DNA from: Apricaphanius iberus
Taxonomy: Eukaryota > Chordata > Actinopteri > Cyprinodontiformes > Aphaniidae
DNA length: 64,000 bases
Reading direction: 5' to 3'
NCBI GenBank assembly: GCA_028564705.1
Contig: JAPXFQ010000256.1
Coordinates: forward strand, 2,418,001-2,482,000
The notes beneath the pieces are model-generated. The model ran no database searches. It worked only from the letters and a program-made list of their open reading frames with translations, and was not told the origin of the DNA. Shown piece after piece: positions 24,335-36,200 of this stretch; position 1 is the stretch's first letter; each line of letters starts with the position of its first letter. A program made the translations under genes and the position numbers.

Positions 24335-26533
24335 TTGAAGAACCTCAGCATTAATCTTGGCCCAAGCATGACATTCAAATTGTATTTTAAACAGGTTTCT
24401 AGGAATTACTTCTTTCCCCTCTGGAATATTGCTAAAATTGGAAACATTCTGTCTGGGAGTGATGCTGTGAAACTAGTCCATGCATTTGTGACTTCAAGGC
24501 TGGACATCTGTAATTCTTTACTATCGGGAAGTCCACAAAAAATGCAATTATAATCTTTCAGTTGATCTAAAATGCGGCAGCAACATCTCTGATGAATTTT
24601 AAAAAGAGTGATCTGGGGCCATAATTACAAAGATTCTTATCTTACCGCTCTGCGTTACTCCTAACTCGCGCTAAAAGGTCTTACGTAGGAGTTGTCGTCT
24701 AAAACCTATTCACAAACGCAGTAAGAGCTACTTTTACGTAGGACAAATTCCTAAACGTAAGATAAGACTGACGTCCCGTTGCTATGGAAAACGTCATTTC
24801 CTATGTATGAGTAAATAGATGGACAGCAGTGTGATTGGTTGTTGAATGACACGTGTGAAACCAGGAAATGGAAAACTTAAATGTCGATAAAATCGTAATT
24901 ATGAACAGCGCAAATAGCAGAAATAATGCATGATGACATATTTGTGTCGGCCATGAGACTGACACTTCATACAACTTACACACAATAGCCTACTTACAGA
25001 GAGGGTGAAGTTTAAAAACGAAAAAACGTGAAATGCATCATGTTTTGTGACAGATTGCCGTCTTAACTGGGATAAGCTCCAGCACCCCCCCAGCAAATGG
25101 AGTTTTAAGTACCGTAAAGCACGTTTTGTTTGTTTGCTTTTATAAGCTCTATCACTGCTGCATACTGAAGATAGAGGAAAGAAAGTTATTCGTAGTGGAT
25201 AGGATTTGGGAGAACTACTGCCTTGTCACGTCTATGAATTTGCTGAAAAATGGATTTCTCCGGTTACGTGTGGATAGAGATTTTTTTTTTCAACGAGTGG
25301 AGGAAAATCTTCTTTAAAAAATAAAACCGGCTGCTTGTGGACATTGTCGGTATTGTTTGGTCAATTCAGAATCATCCAGAGTGTCCAACACATCTGGCTG
25401 CAGACATTTTGGGAGTCTTTGTGAATAGGTCTTAGGGAGTTAGGAGTCCTCTTGACCTCTTTTAAGGACTCCCAGACTTAGGAGCTACTTTTAGGCCTAA
25501 AAGTGGTTGTGAATTACTTTTATCTTAAGAAACTAGGAGTCCTAAATTTAAGAGTGACACGCCCCCATTTTTTTAGAAGTTACTCCTAAATTCGGCAGTT
25601 AGGACCTACTTTTAGCCCTAAGAGTCTTTGTGAATATGGCCCCACATTTCTACTGTTTTAGCTTCTCCTCCTTTGCTTTTTTGTTAAATCCAGAATAGAT
25701 TTTAAGATCCTTATTCTTACGTATCAAGCCCTTAATAATCAAACTCTATCATACACAAGAAATGTGATTGTTTCATATTTTCCTAACAGAGCATTTTGCT
25801 CTTAAATTTCATGTTTACTGGTTGTTCCTAGGATTTTTAGAAGTAGAATGAGAGGCAGATCTTTTAGTTATCTGGCTCCTCTCCAATAGAACCAGCTCCC
25901 AGGTTTAGTCCATGAGGCAGACACTCTGTCTACTTTTAAGACCCGGCTCAAAACGTTCCTTTTTGATAGAGCGTATAGTTAGAATGGGTTACGTCATCCT
26001 GAGCCATCTCTGTAGTTATGCTGCTATAGACTTAGACTGTTGGAGGACAGACTGACCATTTTTCTTCACTTTGCTACTTTTCTTTTCTACTACTGTCCAG
26101 TTGTAGTATTTAGCTACACCTGGTCTGGTATCCTGCTCAACTACAATGTCATGTTGGATGGTCAGAACTGATTCAGATGATGCTCACAGTGACCAAACAT
26201 CTTCCATATCCTGTTATTAACATTTTACTTTCTTTAATATAGAAAGTAATCTCTTCCTTTTGTTCTTGCTGTGTCTCTGCTCTGTCTTCTCAAACAACAG
26301 ACGGTTGTGTGAGGAATTGCTGAAAGGATTCCTGTAGTTGGAAAGTCTGCATCAACTGGGCCCAACCTCATGTCAATGACTTGATGCAATCTGCTGGCAT
26401 TCCTTAAACAGAAAACTTTTTTAAACTAATTGGAATGCTTTTATAATTGTATTGAAATTACTTTTCTTGTAAAATGCCTTGAGATGACATCTGTTGTGAA
26501 TTGGTGCAATATAAATACACTGAAATGAATTGC
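24335..26533 (+). mobile_element. L2-type LINE 3' half, split by a DNA transposon
   Basis: The left part (24335-24613) translates as LWNIAKIGNILSGSDAVKLV followed by HAFVTSRLDICNSLLSGSPQ, a signature of the L2 C-terminal region, and later MNFKKSD. The right part resumes at 25645 with HISTVLASPPL. It continues through WLPV-like, APLxWNQLP-like and TFKTRLKTFLFD-like remnants to the end of the frame near 25980. The 3' UTR runs to a tail containing atgccttgagatgacatctg and gtgcaatataaataca at about 26475-26520. Stops and frameshifts are common, so the copy is dead. It abuts the previous LINE with no spacer. Confidence 0.75.
24614..25644. mobile_element. DNA transposon with long TIRs inserted in the L2
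   Basis: A 1,031-bp element whose ends are inverted repeats: TGGGGCCATAATTACAAAG on the left and, in reverse complement, TGGGGCCATATTCACAAAG on the right. Similarity continues inwards (ttctta, then cctaac). The block from 25430 to 25640 contains several shorter inverted and direct copies of ttaggagt/actccta motifs. Removing the element restores the L2 reading gatcacattt. No TSD is evident and no transposase is recognisable. The end sequence reminds me of PIF/Harbinger elements, but this is not established. Confidence 0.7.
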
Positions 26534-26829
26534 AGTGTTTGCTAAACCAGGCCCACATTGAGACTTTTAATATATGTGTGAGCCTAGATGTCTTTAAACA
26601 ATTTATACGTGATTTAGATGTGTTTTCAATAAAAAGGCTCACTGAAATGCCTTCATCAAGCCATAGTGTTTGATTATTAATTGTACAAAACGTTATCCCA
26701 AATGTCCAAACATATCGGGTTAAGCAAATTAGTACAGAAATAAATCAAAGACTATTTTATAGAAAGGACTTCTGGACCAGCAGTTGCTTGCTTGAGGAAC
26801 TATTCTCTCTTTATCTCTTCTCTTTGCTG

Positions 26830-26832
<3 letters not shown>

Positions 26833-26911
<79 letters not shown>
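26833..26911. repeat. CT/GA microsatellite
   Basis: About 39 uninterrupted CT units. The long frame on the minus strand here consists of RE repeats and is an artefact of this microsatellite. Confidence 0.95.
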
Positions 26912-26916
<5 letters not shown>

Positions 26917-28844
26917 TACTTGATGGCCCCCCTGCATGCTCCTAATAACCTATGATGAGTCCTCCACACTTGAACACCCTCCCATCTGATGACTGCTGAG
27001 ACTCAAACACACAACACCTCACACACACACACTGTGTTGGACATAGAACAGTGTGGATGATGACAGCCATCAGCAGGGCAATTAATGGGCCTGTCCCCTG
27101 GTTACAATACAAACTGAGAGGAAGCAGAAAAACAACATTAGCCAATACAGCTGAATCCTAACAGCATAATTAGACCACCACTTGGACCAAATAACTTATA
27201 GGCCCAGCCAGTAGGGTGGCTGTGCAAGGATGAGAAAAGATCTGTTAGGTTGTAAGGGAGAAAAAAAGTACATTTACTTTATTCAATGCTAAAATAATGA
27301 AAGCATAAAGAGACAAATATAATCATCCTATTTGCCCTAGCAAGAAGTTTGGAAATGACTCTGTTTCACACTATTGAAGGAAGCAATCAAGAAAGAACAG
27401 AAGGAGTAGCGGAGCCAAGTGAGCATGGAGGAACTGATCGAGGCAAGACAGCGAACTGAAGGAGAGGCATAAAGAAGAGATGGTCCAAAGGAGGGAGAGG
27501 AGAGCGGTGCAGACACAGGACTGTGCCTGTAGCATACTGATGCAGCTATAAGGCATGCATGCAATCTGAGTGGCCTTGGCTAGACAGCCCCACATGGGCT
27601 ACACAGGGCTGGGCTGCCTCCTGGTACAGTGACTGCACCTTCATCTGTGTATTTTTTGGTACATGGTGAAAAGAACAGGGAAGAGGACATTAGAGGAAAG
27701 CATATTACATATTAATGCACAGGATTTGATTGTTACATGGACATACAGGTGCATGCATACGATTGTTTGTGTGCCTTGTGTGCGCTCCTGTGACGGGGGT
27801 TGTTCATTATGCTGCATGTGTCTCTTCCTACAAAGCCTCTGCTATCACAACAAGGAGTCCATGCAGCTCCCGTGCAAGCTTGCTTTCTATAGCATAGTCT
27901 CAGGGGAACTCCCATTACATATTCTGCTTGGGAACACACCACCATACCAATCTGCTTAACATAGTGTTTATTTTTTTATGTTATGGAAGTACAGTAGATT
28001 AGTCTATTTATACAATGTATATTTGAAATGAGACAAATAAGAAAAATAAGCATTGGCAAAATCAGAAATCTAATAGTGATGATGACTTTAGTTGATAATT
28101 TCCTGTCTCCTTCATTTCTCATTTGTCATTTTGATGCCTTAAGTGCTCTCTGTAACCGTGCATATATTACACTACTATAGACATAATCAATGAGCATTCG
28201 TTGCAGAGGGAGACCACGTTCAACTGGACATATGTATTAGTGGCATGTAAAGAGGGAACAACTGACACTTTACAATTTTAGCCAACGAATATTGCATTTT
28301 AAACAGCCCATGGCGATATTAATGGTGAAGAAACCAATCTTGTGATGACAGTATTTAGGATATATAATGCAACCATATTTCATGTTTTGATTTTTTTTCA
28401 TTTGCTCATCACTTGTATGCAAAAAATCTAAAGACCCAAGAAAGCTAATAAAATACATACAAATATTTTTTTTCTTAAACTTATTTTGACTAACTGTGAG
28501 TTCAATGAAAACACAGGCAGGGATTTTCTTCTCAATTTCATTTGACGTGTTCATATTCGTAAAAAAGGTACTCTCTTAGAACTTAAGCCATTTAAAAATG
28601 GTAAAATGGCAGCAATGCATTGTAAGAAATGACGTGGAATCCAGTTCAGAGAAGTAATCTCAGTAGAAAGTGATCATATTTGGTGTAAAAGTAGACTCAG
28701 CTCAGTCCTTTAAGGAGAAAAAGGTGGACACACAATTTCCAGTTTGAAAACTTAAGCATGACAAATTATTAAACTTATGAGAAACAGTCTCTTTCTCAAA
28801 GGTTGAAGGAGCCGTAGAGATCTACAGTTAATTTGGTAGAATCT
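26912..28844. other. No recognisable gene
   Basis: Moderate complexity. Frames of 60-98 codons occur on both strands (for example 27663-27959) but none has a recognisable domain. The part from 26930 to 27170 is unusually complex, unique-looking sequence. Confidence 0.4.
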
Positions 28845-29421
28845 GAGGGTGTTTCTCAATGCCCAGGAACCTCGCCATGATGCCTTGGTCCTGCCCCGGT
28901 TGCCTAGGAGATATGTCATCAGGGACCGCCAAGGCGTGTTCCAATGTTCATGTTCTACCGAGGAATCTGTTCTTCATTTGTTAGCCGTTTAGCTAACTAA
29001 CCAAGGATACATCAGACGTGCCTTGATGTTTTCTTTCAGTCAAAAATTTCCCAGAATACAACGCGGTAGGAGCCGACAGCAGCTACTTCGGGGGTAAATT
29101 TCCAAAGCAGTTATATATGGTTGTTTAGTTGCTTAGTAGTTGGCTACCAGGTACTAATTCGTTTGCACATTTGATTTAACCCACATGTAAAAAAAAAGTA
29201 AAACTCTCGTTATACATATCCAGTTCCATGTTTGAAGTAATATTACTACGCTGCAATGCTACTACAATGGGCGGGACGTAAACAGAGCACGTAAGCCGGC
29301 AGCCGCGGTCACGTAAGGAGAGTCTGTTCCAAACCGTTCTTTAGACCAAGGAAGGACAGTGTCCTCGTAAGCAAGGCGCCTCGCCTACCCAGGCAGTGTC
29401 TTGACATTGAGAAACACCCTG
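28845..29421. mobile_element. Non-autonomous DNA transposon, ~577 bp
   Basis: The ends are inverted repeats: GAGGGTGTTTCTCAATG on the left and, in reverse complement, CAGGGTGTTTCTCAATG on the right (16 of 17 match). Subterminal regions on both sides are rich in cctcgcc/ggcgagg and ccttgg/ccaagg motifs. The interior is of higher GC than the surroundings and has no transposase. The terminal CAGGGTGT form suggests hAT, but an exact 8-bp TSD is not visible: the flanks read agaatct and aaactct. Confidence 0.65.
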
Positions 29422-32400
29422 AAACTCTATAGACATTGCTTTTATATAAGAGTGGCAAAAGAAGAAAGAGAGACATTGTTAAAAGAAAGCTACAAGAAGT
29501 CCTTTTTGCCACAAGCCATAGGGAGAAGAAGATACTCTGGTCAGATGATGCTGAAATAAGTAGCTATCAACGAATATATAGTTTAATTCCAATAAAGGAT
29601 CTTTGTTCTGTCAGCATGTAGAGATCCATAGTGATAGAAGCCTCTGGACTTATTTTGATCTCAGCTACTGGTTCATCTTGCTTAGATCAGGATTATCTTC
29701 CAAGTTTGAGTGAAGAAGATTAAGGAGATAATGAGCAACCAATGGCTATGCCTTTCTGAAATATCTGCCACCATTCGTAATTTCCTATGTTATGTATCGG
29801 ACATTGCTGAGGCTAAAGGAAACTGAGGTTTCAATGCAAAATGAAAGCATCTAAAGGTGTGTGAGATGAGTGAATGTTAAAAAGGTAAAACAGATATGTC
29901 CTTCCATAGGACACAAAAGTCAGTTACCTAACTAAGCATTTGAAATGTTTAAAGATTTAAAAATTCAGAAAAATAAGATAAGGATTTGTAATTTACATAG
30001 GAACATGTACGTTATATTATTACAGGTAAGTGACAGGAACACCTACTTCGTCATGGCTGCATGTGTTGGGATTCCTTAAGAAAAAATACCATCCTGAAAA
30101 GGTAATTTACACATTGCCCCCACATTGCTGCTGCACATCTTTTTGTAAGCAAAATATGAGTAAATGACTCAACAATGAGAATTGGTGTTAATTGTCAGCA
30201 TATCATAGGTGCTTTTCTATGAGCTGTTTGTTGTTCCCCTCAAGACATGGAAAGCAATTTCTGTCCAACTCCTCCCCATTTCTACAGACAATAAAACATG
30301 AATATATATAAGAAGTAATTAAATATTTTAAAATATATAAATAGTTTAATTTAAAAAAATAAGAAATCAATATGAAATCTTCTTTCACCAAAGTTTCTAC
30401 ATATAAAGGCCTCTGGTGACATCATATAAGGCAACTGATCAGAGTTATTTTGAGAATATCCATGTGCATTTTTCATGTTAATTGTCATGTTTCAATCAAA
30501 TGCCTCCTTGGAAGGTGTTCACTTGCGTTCTGTGAATCTTAAGCCAAAAGAATAAAATAAAAAATAAAATGCTGCATGGATTCAGGAAAATCTGGCAGGT
30601 TTATGTAGCAGGCTAGGGCAGATTGAAATGGCCAGATTTGATTATTACAGATCTTCAGTGACCATTTCAGACCTTATGGTTATAAAACCCATATGGTCTG
30701 CTCAATGTGTGCCTTCGAAAAGATTTTCAGGTCTGATTTATGTTTTCTGCAGAATATCTGCATCAGCTTTCCTTCCAATGAAAATGATCACCAAGTAGAC
30801 ACACTGATATTTAGCCCTACCCTGCCAGAAAGCATCACCTTGTCTGTGCTTTCAGTAAAGAGTATACCATTGTCATCAATCCAGTTAACATAAGAGAAAG
30901 GAAGCAAGGTAAAACCTTATTTTGAAGCAGGAAACAACTTTATTAAATTTGAGTGGTGAATATGCACGAAGAGCAGGTATGTTAACAGCTTCTGAGGATG
31001 GTCTGTCTATCTGCACCAGTTTTTTTATTGTTTTTTTTGCACTGATCATTACCTTAACTCTTGTACACATCAATCATTTTATCATATTTAATTTTTATTT
31101 ATTAAAAGCTTAGGAGTGTTTGTCTTATTGTATGTTAGCAAAGCAAAGTAGCAATTTACTAATGTTGTAAATCTGCTCAAAATTTGGCAAAAAACCTTTC
31201 TAAATCTGATTCTGATTGTCTTCATTATTTGTTTGCTTCAGCTTCATTCTTGTTAGAATCCATCATGGCTTGGGGTCAGAATTTAACTTCTAGTATCTCA
31301 ATATGCTTCAGAATGTCAAAATCTGTTAACAGTGTGTTACATACTGTTGACCACTATCAGTTGATTAGCTCAATTCTTGTGTGTATTGTGATGTTATCTG
31401 TGGTGGCAAGGTTCACAGATTGTAAATAAATAATAATAATAATAATAAAAATAGGATGTTATTTTGTTTGTATGTTATTGTTGTAAGTACACATTTGTTA
31501 GTGAGACAAAAACTGACCACTAGACAGTATCTTCAAGGGAGTGCATTCCTTCCCTTCTCTGCTGATTGCTAAGATGGACTCCAGGTGCCCCTTTTGACAC
31601 CGAATGGGAACCACTCTGGATGTTCTTTTTTTCAATTTCAGTTAAGTACAGCACAGATCTTAAATAGAAAAGGTATATACCTAGGTGGGTATATTTCTGG
31701 ATTTTTTTTTGTATTCAGGGTTGTGATAGTAGGCAAACACAATGATAAGAGGCGATAAAAGGTGTTTGTGAATCCCATTACAAAGTTTTTATTTTTTGAT
31801 TGTCTGTAAAACAATAGGAACAGTAAAGAATTACTGGAACTATCCCACTTTTAATTTAATAACCATCAGGTCTTTATCATTTGCCAGTATTCGACTCTAT
31901 TCACAAGACAATAGGGGGTCCACGGTTTCTTTGTTTCAGCTTCGATCCCTCATATCCATACAGAGATCCAAAAAAGGGATTTGATTCATTAGCAGAGATG
32001 AGAGCAGAATGCAGGGGGTAAAATTGTGCTATTTTGCAAATTTTTCTGAAAATGTGCCACATTGTAAAAATGCTAAAAAAATTGTTTCTTTCGGTCTTTA
32101 ATGGCAGATCAGAGCTGTTTTTGTCAATCTCCCACTGCTAGGTGACGCAGTGGGAGACTCTGATGAGGATGCCACTACTTTCTGACCACTAATTGAAATA
32201 ATTTTCTGTGTTATCACTTTGAAAGCTGCTAGAGCACATGCAAGCAATGAGAAGTAGTTAGGAAAGGCAAAAGCATTTTAATTGAATCTTTCGAGATGTA
32301 TCTGATTCCATCAAACAAGCGCAAAGCCACCAGGAGACAGGCAGAGACGCTGCAGCAGAGCTGTTCAATTGAGAGATGAATTTTGGAGTAATAGGTTTAG

Positions 32401-32589
32401 AGGCTGTGAAAGAGAGCAGGGTTTAGCTGGATATGCTTTAGCCGTTTTTGTGTACTTCAATCTTTATCCTACATAATCTGTTTGAAATCTGTGTGTAGCA
32501 CTGTGTAACAAGGTTGACTTTCCCATCAACAGATCTGTGATGCAGCTTTTCTTATAAAGGGCCAGAGTGTACTTTTTCCAAATTTGCTC
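29422..32589. other. No recognisable gene
   Basis: AT-rich. Short frames only (60-81 codons). A run of AAT units lies at about 31425-31450. The frame at 29436-29621 contains ILWSDDAEI, vaguely like a Tc1 transposase box, but nothing around it supports that. Confidence 0.4.
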
Positions 32590-32745
32590 TGTGTTTCACT
32601 AAGGGAATCGCCTTGGCGTGACCTATTACAGAAGCTCCTATGACATCATGTCTGTATGTGACATATAGATTGAGTCAAGCCTATGGCTCCGCCCATCATT
32701 GTATATTACGGCCAACCTACTCCTCCCAACTCATTGTTGCTTTCT
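32590..32745 (+). repeat. DIRS-like left inverted terminal repeat
   Basis: Starts gtgtttcactaagggaatcg. Runs through gcctatggctccgcccatca to actcctcccaactcattg, each matched in reverse complement in the right repeat. Confidence 0.75.
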
Positions 32746-33102
32746 CCCTCAGCCCATCCAGGATAGCTTGGAAATCTGTTTAGCGGTTCTTAGGCGTCCC
32801 GTCAAGGTGTACGAACGCAAATATGGGGGCTTGGTTCTGGATCTTGCTGGGTTAGCACTTTACAGTGCAGTGTTCTTCGCAACTTCAGACAGTGTCCGCA
32901 TAAAGGCTAACTGTTTGTAGCTCTCAGCTACAAGTTGTGAAGCTAAGCTAACGTTTCAAGGCAAGCTTAATTTTCTTTCATTTGGCATTAACTTGCTAGT
33001 GTAGTTGTTGGCGTTCAGCTAATGTGTCATGGCAAGCTGAACCTCACAGACGCTGAACAACAGTTTTAACCCTGCTTTCAGTGTCATTTGAGAGCTAACA
33101 CA

Positions 33103-33608
33103 ATGTCGGCAACCGCTACTCCCGCTAGCGGACAGAAACATAACGCTGAGGAGGCCGCATCCCGCCATTGCCCCGCATCATCTTGGGCCTCCATCTCGGG
33201 CAGGGACCCTCACCCTATGTGCATTGCATCCATGGACACTAAACACCCCAAGGCATCGCTGGCTAACCCACAAGAGTGCCAGCTCTGCGCATCGATGCCC
33301 AAAAATATATTTGAGAGGCGACTCTGCTAGCTGTTGCTAACAACCAGGACCTGTGTCTCTCAGCTAGTGCAGCTGCGGCTGTGCAAATTCAGCTTAGCAA
33401 ATTCAAAAGGCATCTGCCACGAGCTTCTGCAAGCTGGGCTTACATGATGGAGGAGTGCCTTGACCAGTTTCTTGACATGGATACCATGGAAGAGGATGAC
33501 GACTCTGCCTTTCCAGCACCAGTGTCAAGGCCTCCTAGTGCAGCTGGCACGGCCTCCCCAGTGGACAGCGACTTGTACGAGGTCTGCAGGCGTGCTGCGG
33601 TGAAGTAG
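33103..33608 (+). pseudogene. DIRS-type gag-like frame, frameshifted
   Basis: First ATG at 33103 (MSATATPASG). The frame runs into SGRDPHPMCIASMDTKHPKA and then NPQECQLCASMPKNIFERRL. The spacing C-x~20-C-x2-C resembles the cysteine-containing box seen in fish DIRS gag proteins. A frameshift near 33327 turns RL into a stop. The reading continues in another frame as LAVANNQDLCLSASAAAAVQ, then WAYMMEECLDQF, an acidic EEDDDSAFPA patch and ASPVDSDLYEVCRRAAVK, ending at the stop at 33606-33608. The order Cys-box, acidic patch, CRRAA is as I recall for the family. The product, if any, would be truncated. Confidence 0.6.
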
Positions 33609-34046
33609 ACGCTGGCCGGTTCTTCTTCAGGCGGTGGCGAGTGGTTTCTTCGTTGTCCGAGCCTCGGATGCCGGAGAGAATCCATCTCTGTCCACTCAGT
33701 CTGCTTGTATAAGGTAACGTTGGGTACCAAACTGATATGGGATAATTCCATAGAGATGTAACTATGGATGATTCAGTCTCTGTTGGAGTTTTAACATATT
33801 TATTTCCACGGCACAGAGCCAAAAATCTCTCCCAGTAACATAGCATCTCTGCCTTTCTACCTCTGGCTGCTGTGGCTTGTGTGTATTTTATATCAGAGCT
33901 ACGGTAGCCAAAACAAGATAACAGCTACATCAGCGCAGGTAAAATTTATATGATTCTCCAGCATTATGGAATATTCCCCTACTGCTTTCACTATTAATTA
34001 CTAATCACTAAACAGAACTAATCATGAAAAATTTTTCCCACTACAG

Positions 34047-34093
34047 TTACTTAATGTAGTCCCTGGTTCTTTGATAACAGAGTGAGGTGTTTC
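34047..34093. repeat. DIRS-like internal complementary region
   Basis: The reverse complement of this stretch matches 34277-34324 at about 43 of 48 positions (for example ctgttatcaaa and accaggga). In DIRS elements the internal complementary region pairs with the outer ends of the terminal repeats during circle formation. Position and pairing fit that role. Confidence 0.65.
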
Positions 34094-34134
34094 ACCAACA
34101 CATCGCTCCTTGCATATGCATTGGAAGAAACCTG

Positions 34135-34284
34135 CCTAGAATGAGTTGGGAGGGGTAGCTTGCTGTGCTACACAATGGTGGGTGGAGCCATGGGCACGGC
34201 TCAAACTGTCTGTCACAGACAGTTGTTATGTAATTGGAGCTTCCGTAGTAGGTCACGCCAAGGCGATTCCCATAGCGAAACACC
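34135..34284 (-). repeat. DIRS-like right inverted terminal repeat
   Basis: Reverse-complement partner of 32590-32745. It contains a perfect 9-bp hairpin (aactgtctg, loop tca, cagacagtt at 34204-34224) that is degraded in the left copy. Confidence 0.75.
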
Positions 34285-34324
34285 TCAATCTGTTATCAAA
34301 AAACCAGGGATTATGTTAAGTAAC

Positions 34325-36200
34325 CCAATGTTTTCATTAATACTTGTCTAAAACCCTCTCAGGGCCTGAAGCAACTGAAGCTGCTGATTTTGTTACTCAC
34401 ACCTTTTGTTTGGCTACAGTACTTAACACTCTTAGTTCAGATTGGTATGTTGTCTTTGCCATTTTGTGGGGCTGTGAAACCATGGGGTGCTCTTTGCAAT
34501 ACTCAAGGCCCACAAGACACAGGAATTCAGGCTGGGGATAGCCTGTCCACAGCCATTTCCCCACTCTTTAATCTCAGCGGCCGACTGGAGAGAGCAGCGC
34601 TGCACATTCCATTAATGTAAAGTGGGGCTTGAAGGCCTGTAATTTATTGGCTCTGCAGACTCGCCTCCCCTCATCTCACTCATACTGGCTACCAGCCACC
34701 AAATACTCCCCCTGATACCAGCCGACATGCAGCACCTTGCATACAGCAGTTTACGCTATGCCGCTTCCTGTCTTCCTTTACCTTCACCTTCTTATAGTCA
34801 GTTGTTCTCTTTACATAATTATTGCTTCTCTTTTCTACCTATACATCTTTTCTCTGTTTCTCTACAGCAGCTCTACCTTTATCAGTCGCATACTTACAGT
34901 GCAGATTCCATCTGCAGAGGGTATCCTGAGACAGATTTATTACATTTCATCCAACAGACGCTTCTGCTGTAAAATGGAGCCAGGGATAAAAGAGGAGCCT
35001 GAGTCCTTTATCTGTTTCACTTGTTTAACCAGTTAGTTTAATTATGAACAAACTCAGACAGATGACCACAGGAGAAAATAAGAACCCCCTGCTGGAGGGG
35101 ATTAAATGTAAGAGAAATAAGAATGAGTATAAAAAAAAATGGATAAAACATTCTGATTCTGATTCTATTTTAATACTTATCCTTCTCTTTCCTTTCGTTT
35201 AGGTGTCTTGATGAACTGTTGAACACCAGGCACTGTTTTTTTTAAATATTTTTTCCCAAGCAAACAAGAAGATGTTTTCCATTATTCACATAAAGTAATC
35301 TGGATTTTGATGTTGTTCTATCATTAATTCCAATAATTTGAGGTAAACAACAATACATCCATCTTACGGGACGATGTAAAAATTGCCATGTCCAGTAATG
35401 GAAATGGAAAATTTTCAAATTAAGAATGTGCATTTTTTTTCCCTCCACACAGATTGAAAACTTCAGAAATCACAAACCGAGCATTTAAAAACTGCAATCC
35501 AATGCAGGAAGATCCAATCCAACCATGTTATTGGAACCATATGTAATTTACTGTGTACTATGACACTATTTTTCAAAATCATCATTAAGATTTTTCACCA
35601 TTTTGAGTACAGTAGTATGGGGCTGTGTAATTGGAAAGTTGAAGTCAGAGGAACATTTTGTAGCAGTTTTTGTAATTGTAGACTTTTTTCTGTCTTACTC
35701 AAATACAGAACGACAGCAACATCTTTTCAATTTCTTAAGTTCTATGCACAAATTTCATTCTTTGAGTAAAAATCTTATATTAACAATTTTGCCCCAACTG
35801 AATCAAAACAAATGGTGTAAAACGTACCTGTGTCTAAAAAATAACTTTTGTATACTTAGTTTTTCACAGAAATAAAGCAGTGAATGCAACTGTACAAACC
35901 CGCTGATGGAGTCACAAAAACTGCTTTTCAAGCCACACCTTCTTTATCCTCAATTTGTTCCGCTTTCAATTTGCTACTTGTGGGTAATGTCTATGCCGTC
36001 CAGTTTTACTCTGGGACTTCAACTTCCCAGTGACAAGACACAAATAAAATAAAACACCAAAAATACCTGCATACAGTTGCTCCTCCATTGGACTGGGTCA
36101 CATCATGTCCTCATGCATCAATGAGCCCTGTTCCTTCCTTGGAACACTTTTATCAGTTTTAAAAATGCTATGACGCAGTCATTTATGTCTCCTTTTCAAA
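34325..36200. other. No recognisable gene; TTCTGA repeat at ~35149-35166
   Basis: AT-rich. Frames of up to 99 codons (34737-35036) are serine- and leucine-rich and lack known motifs. A small TTCTGA repeat lies at 35149-35166 and corresponds to the ATCAGA repeat at 1798. Confidence 0.4.

Larger units (their letters stand above)
32590..34324 (+). mobile_element. DIRS-type (tyrosine recombinase) retrotransposon, internally deleted
   Basis: The element is bounded by inverted terminal repeats of about 150 bp (32590-32745 and 34135-34284). A shared block reads gggaatcgccttggcgtgac on the left and occurs in reverse complement on the right. Between them lies a gag-like frame (33103-33605). A second inverted pair, 34047-34093 with 34277-34324, corresponds to the internal complementary region typical of DIRS elements. 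No reverse transcriptase, RNase H or recombinase region is present. At ~1.7 kb the element is far shorter than the several kilobases of a full DIRS element, so it is a deletion derivative that could only move with help from an intact relative. Confidence 0.7.

Noticed and set aside
26729..26917. Frame encoding RE repeats
   Set aside because: It is the translation of the CT/GA microsatellite.
27663..27959. 98-codon cysteine-rich frame
   Set aside because: Cysteines show no regular spacing, and the opposite strand is open as well.
29436..29621. Possible Tc1 transposase box ILWSDDAEI
   Set aside because: Only a few residues match, and nothing before or after supports a transposase.
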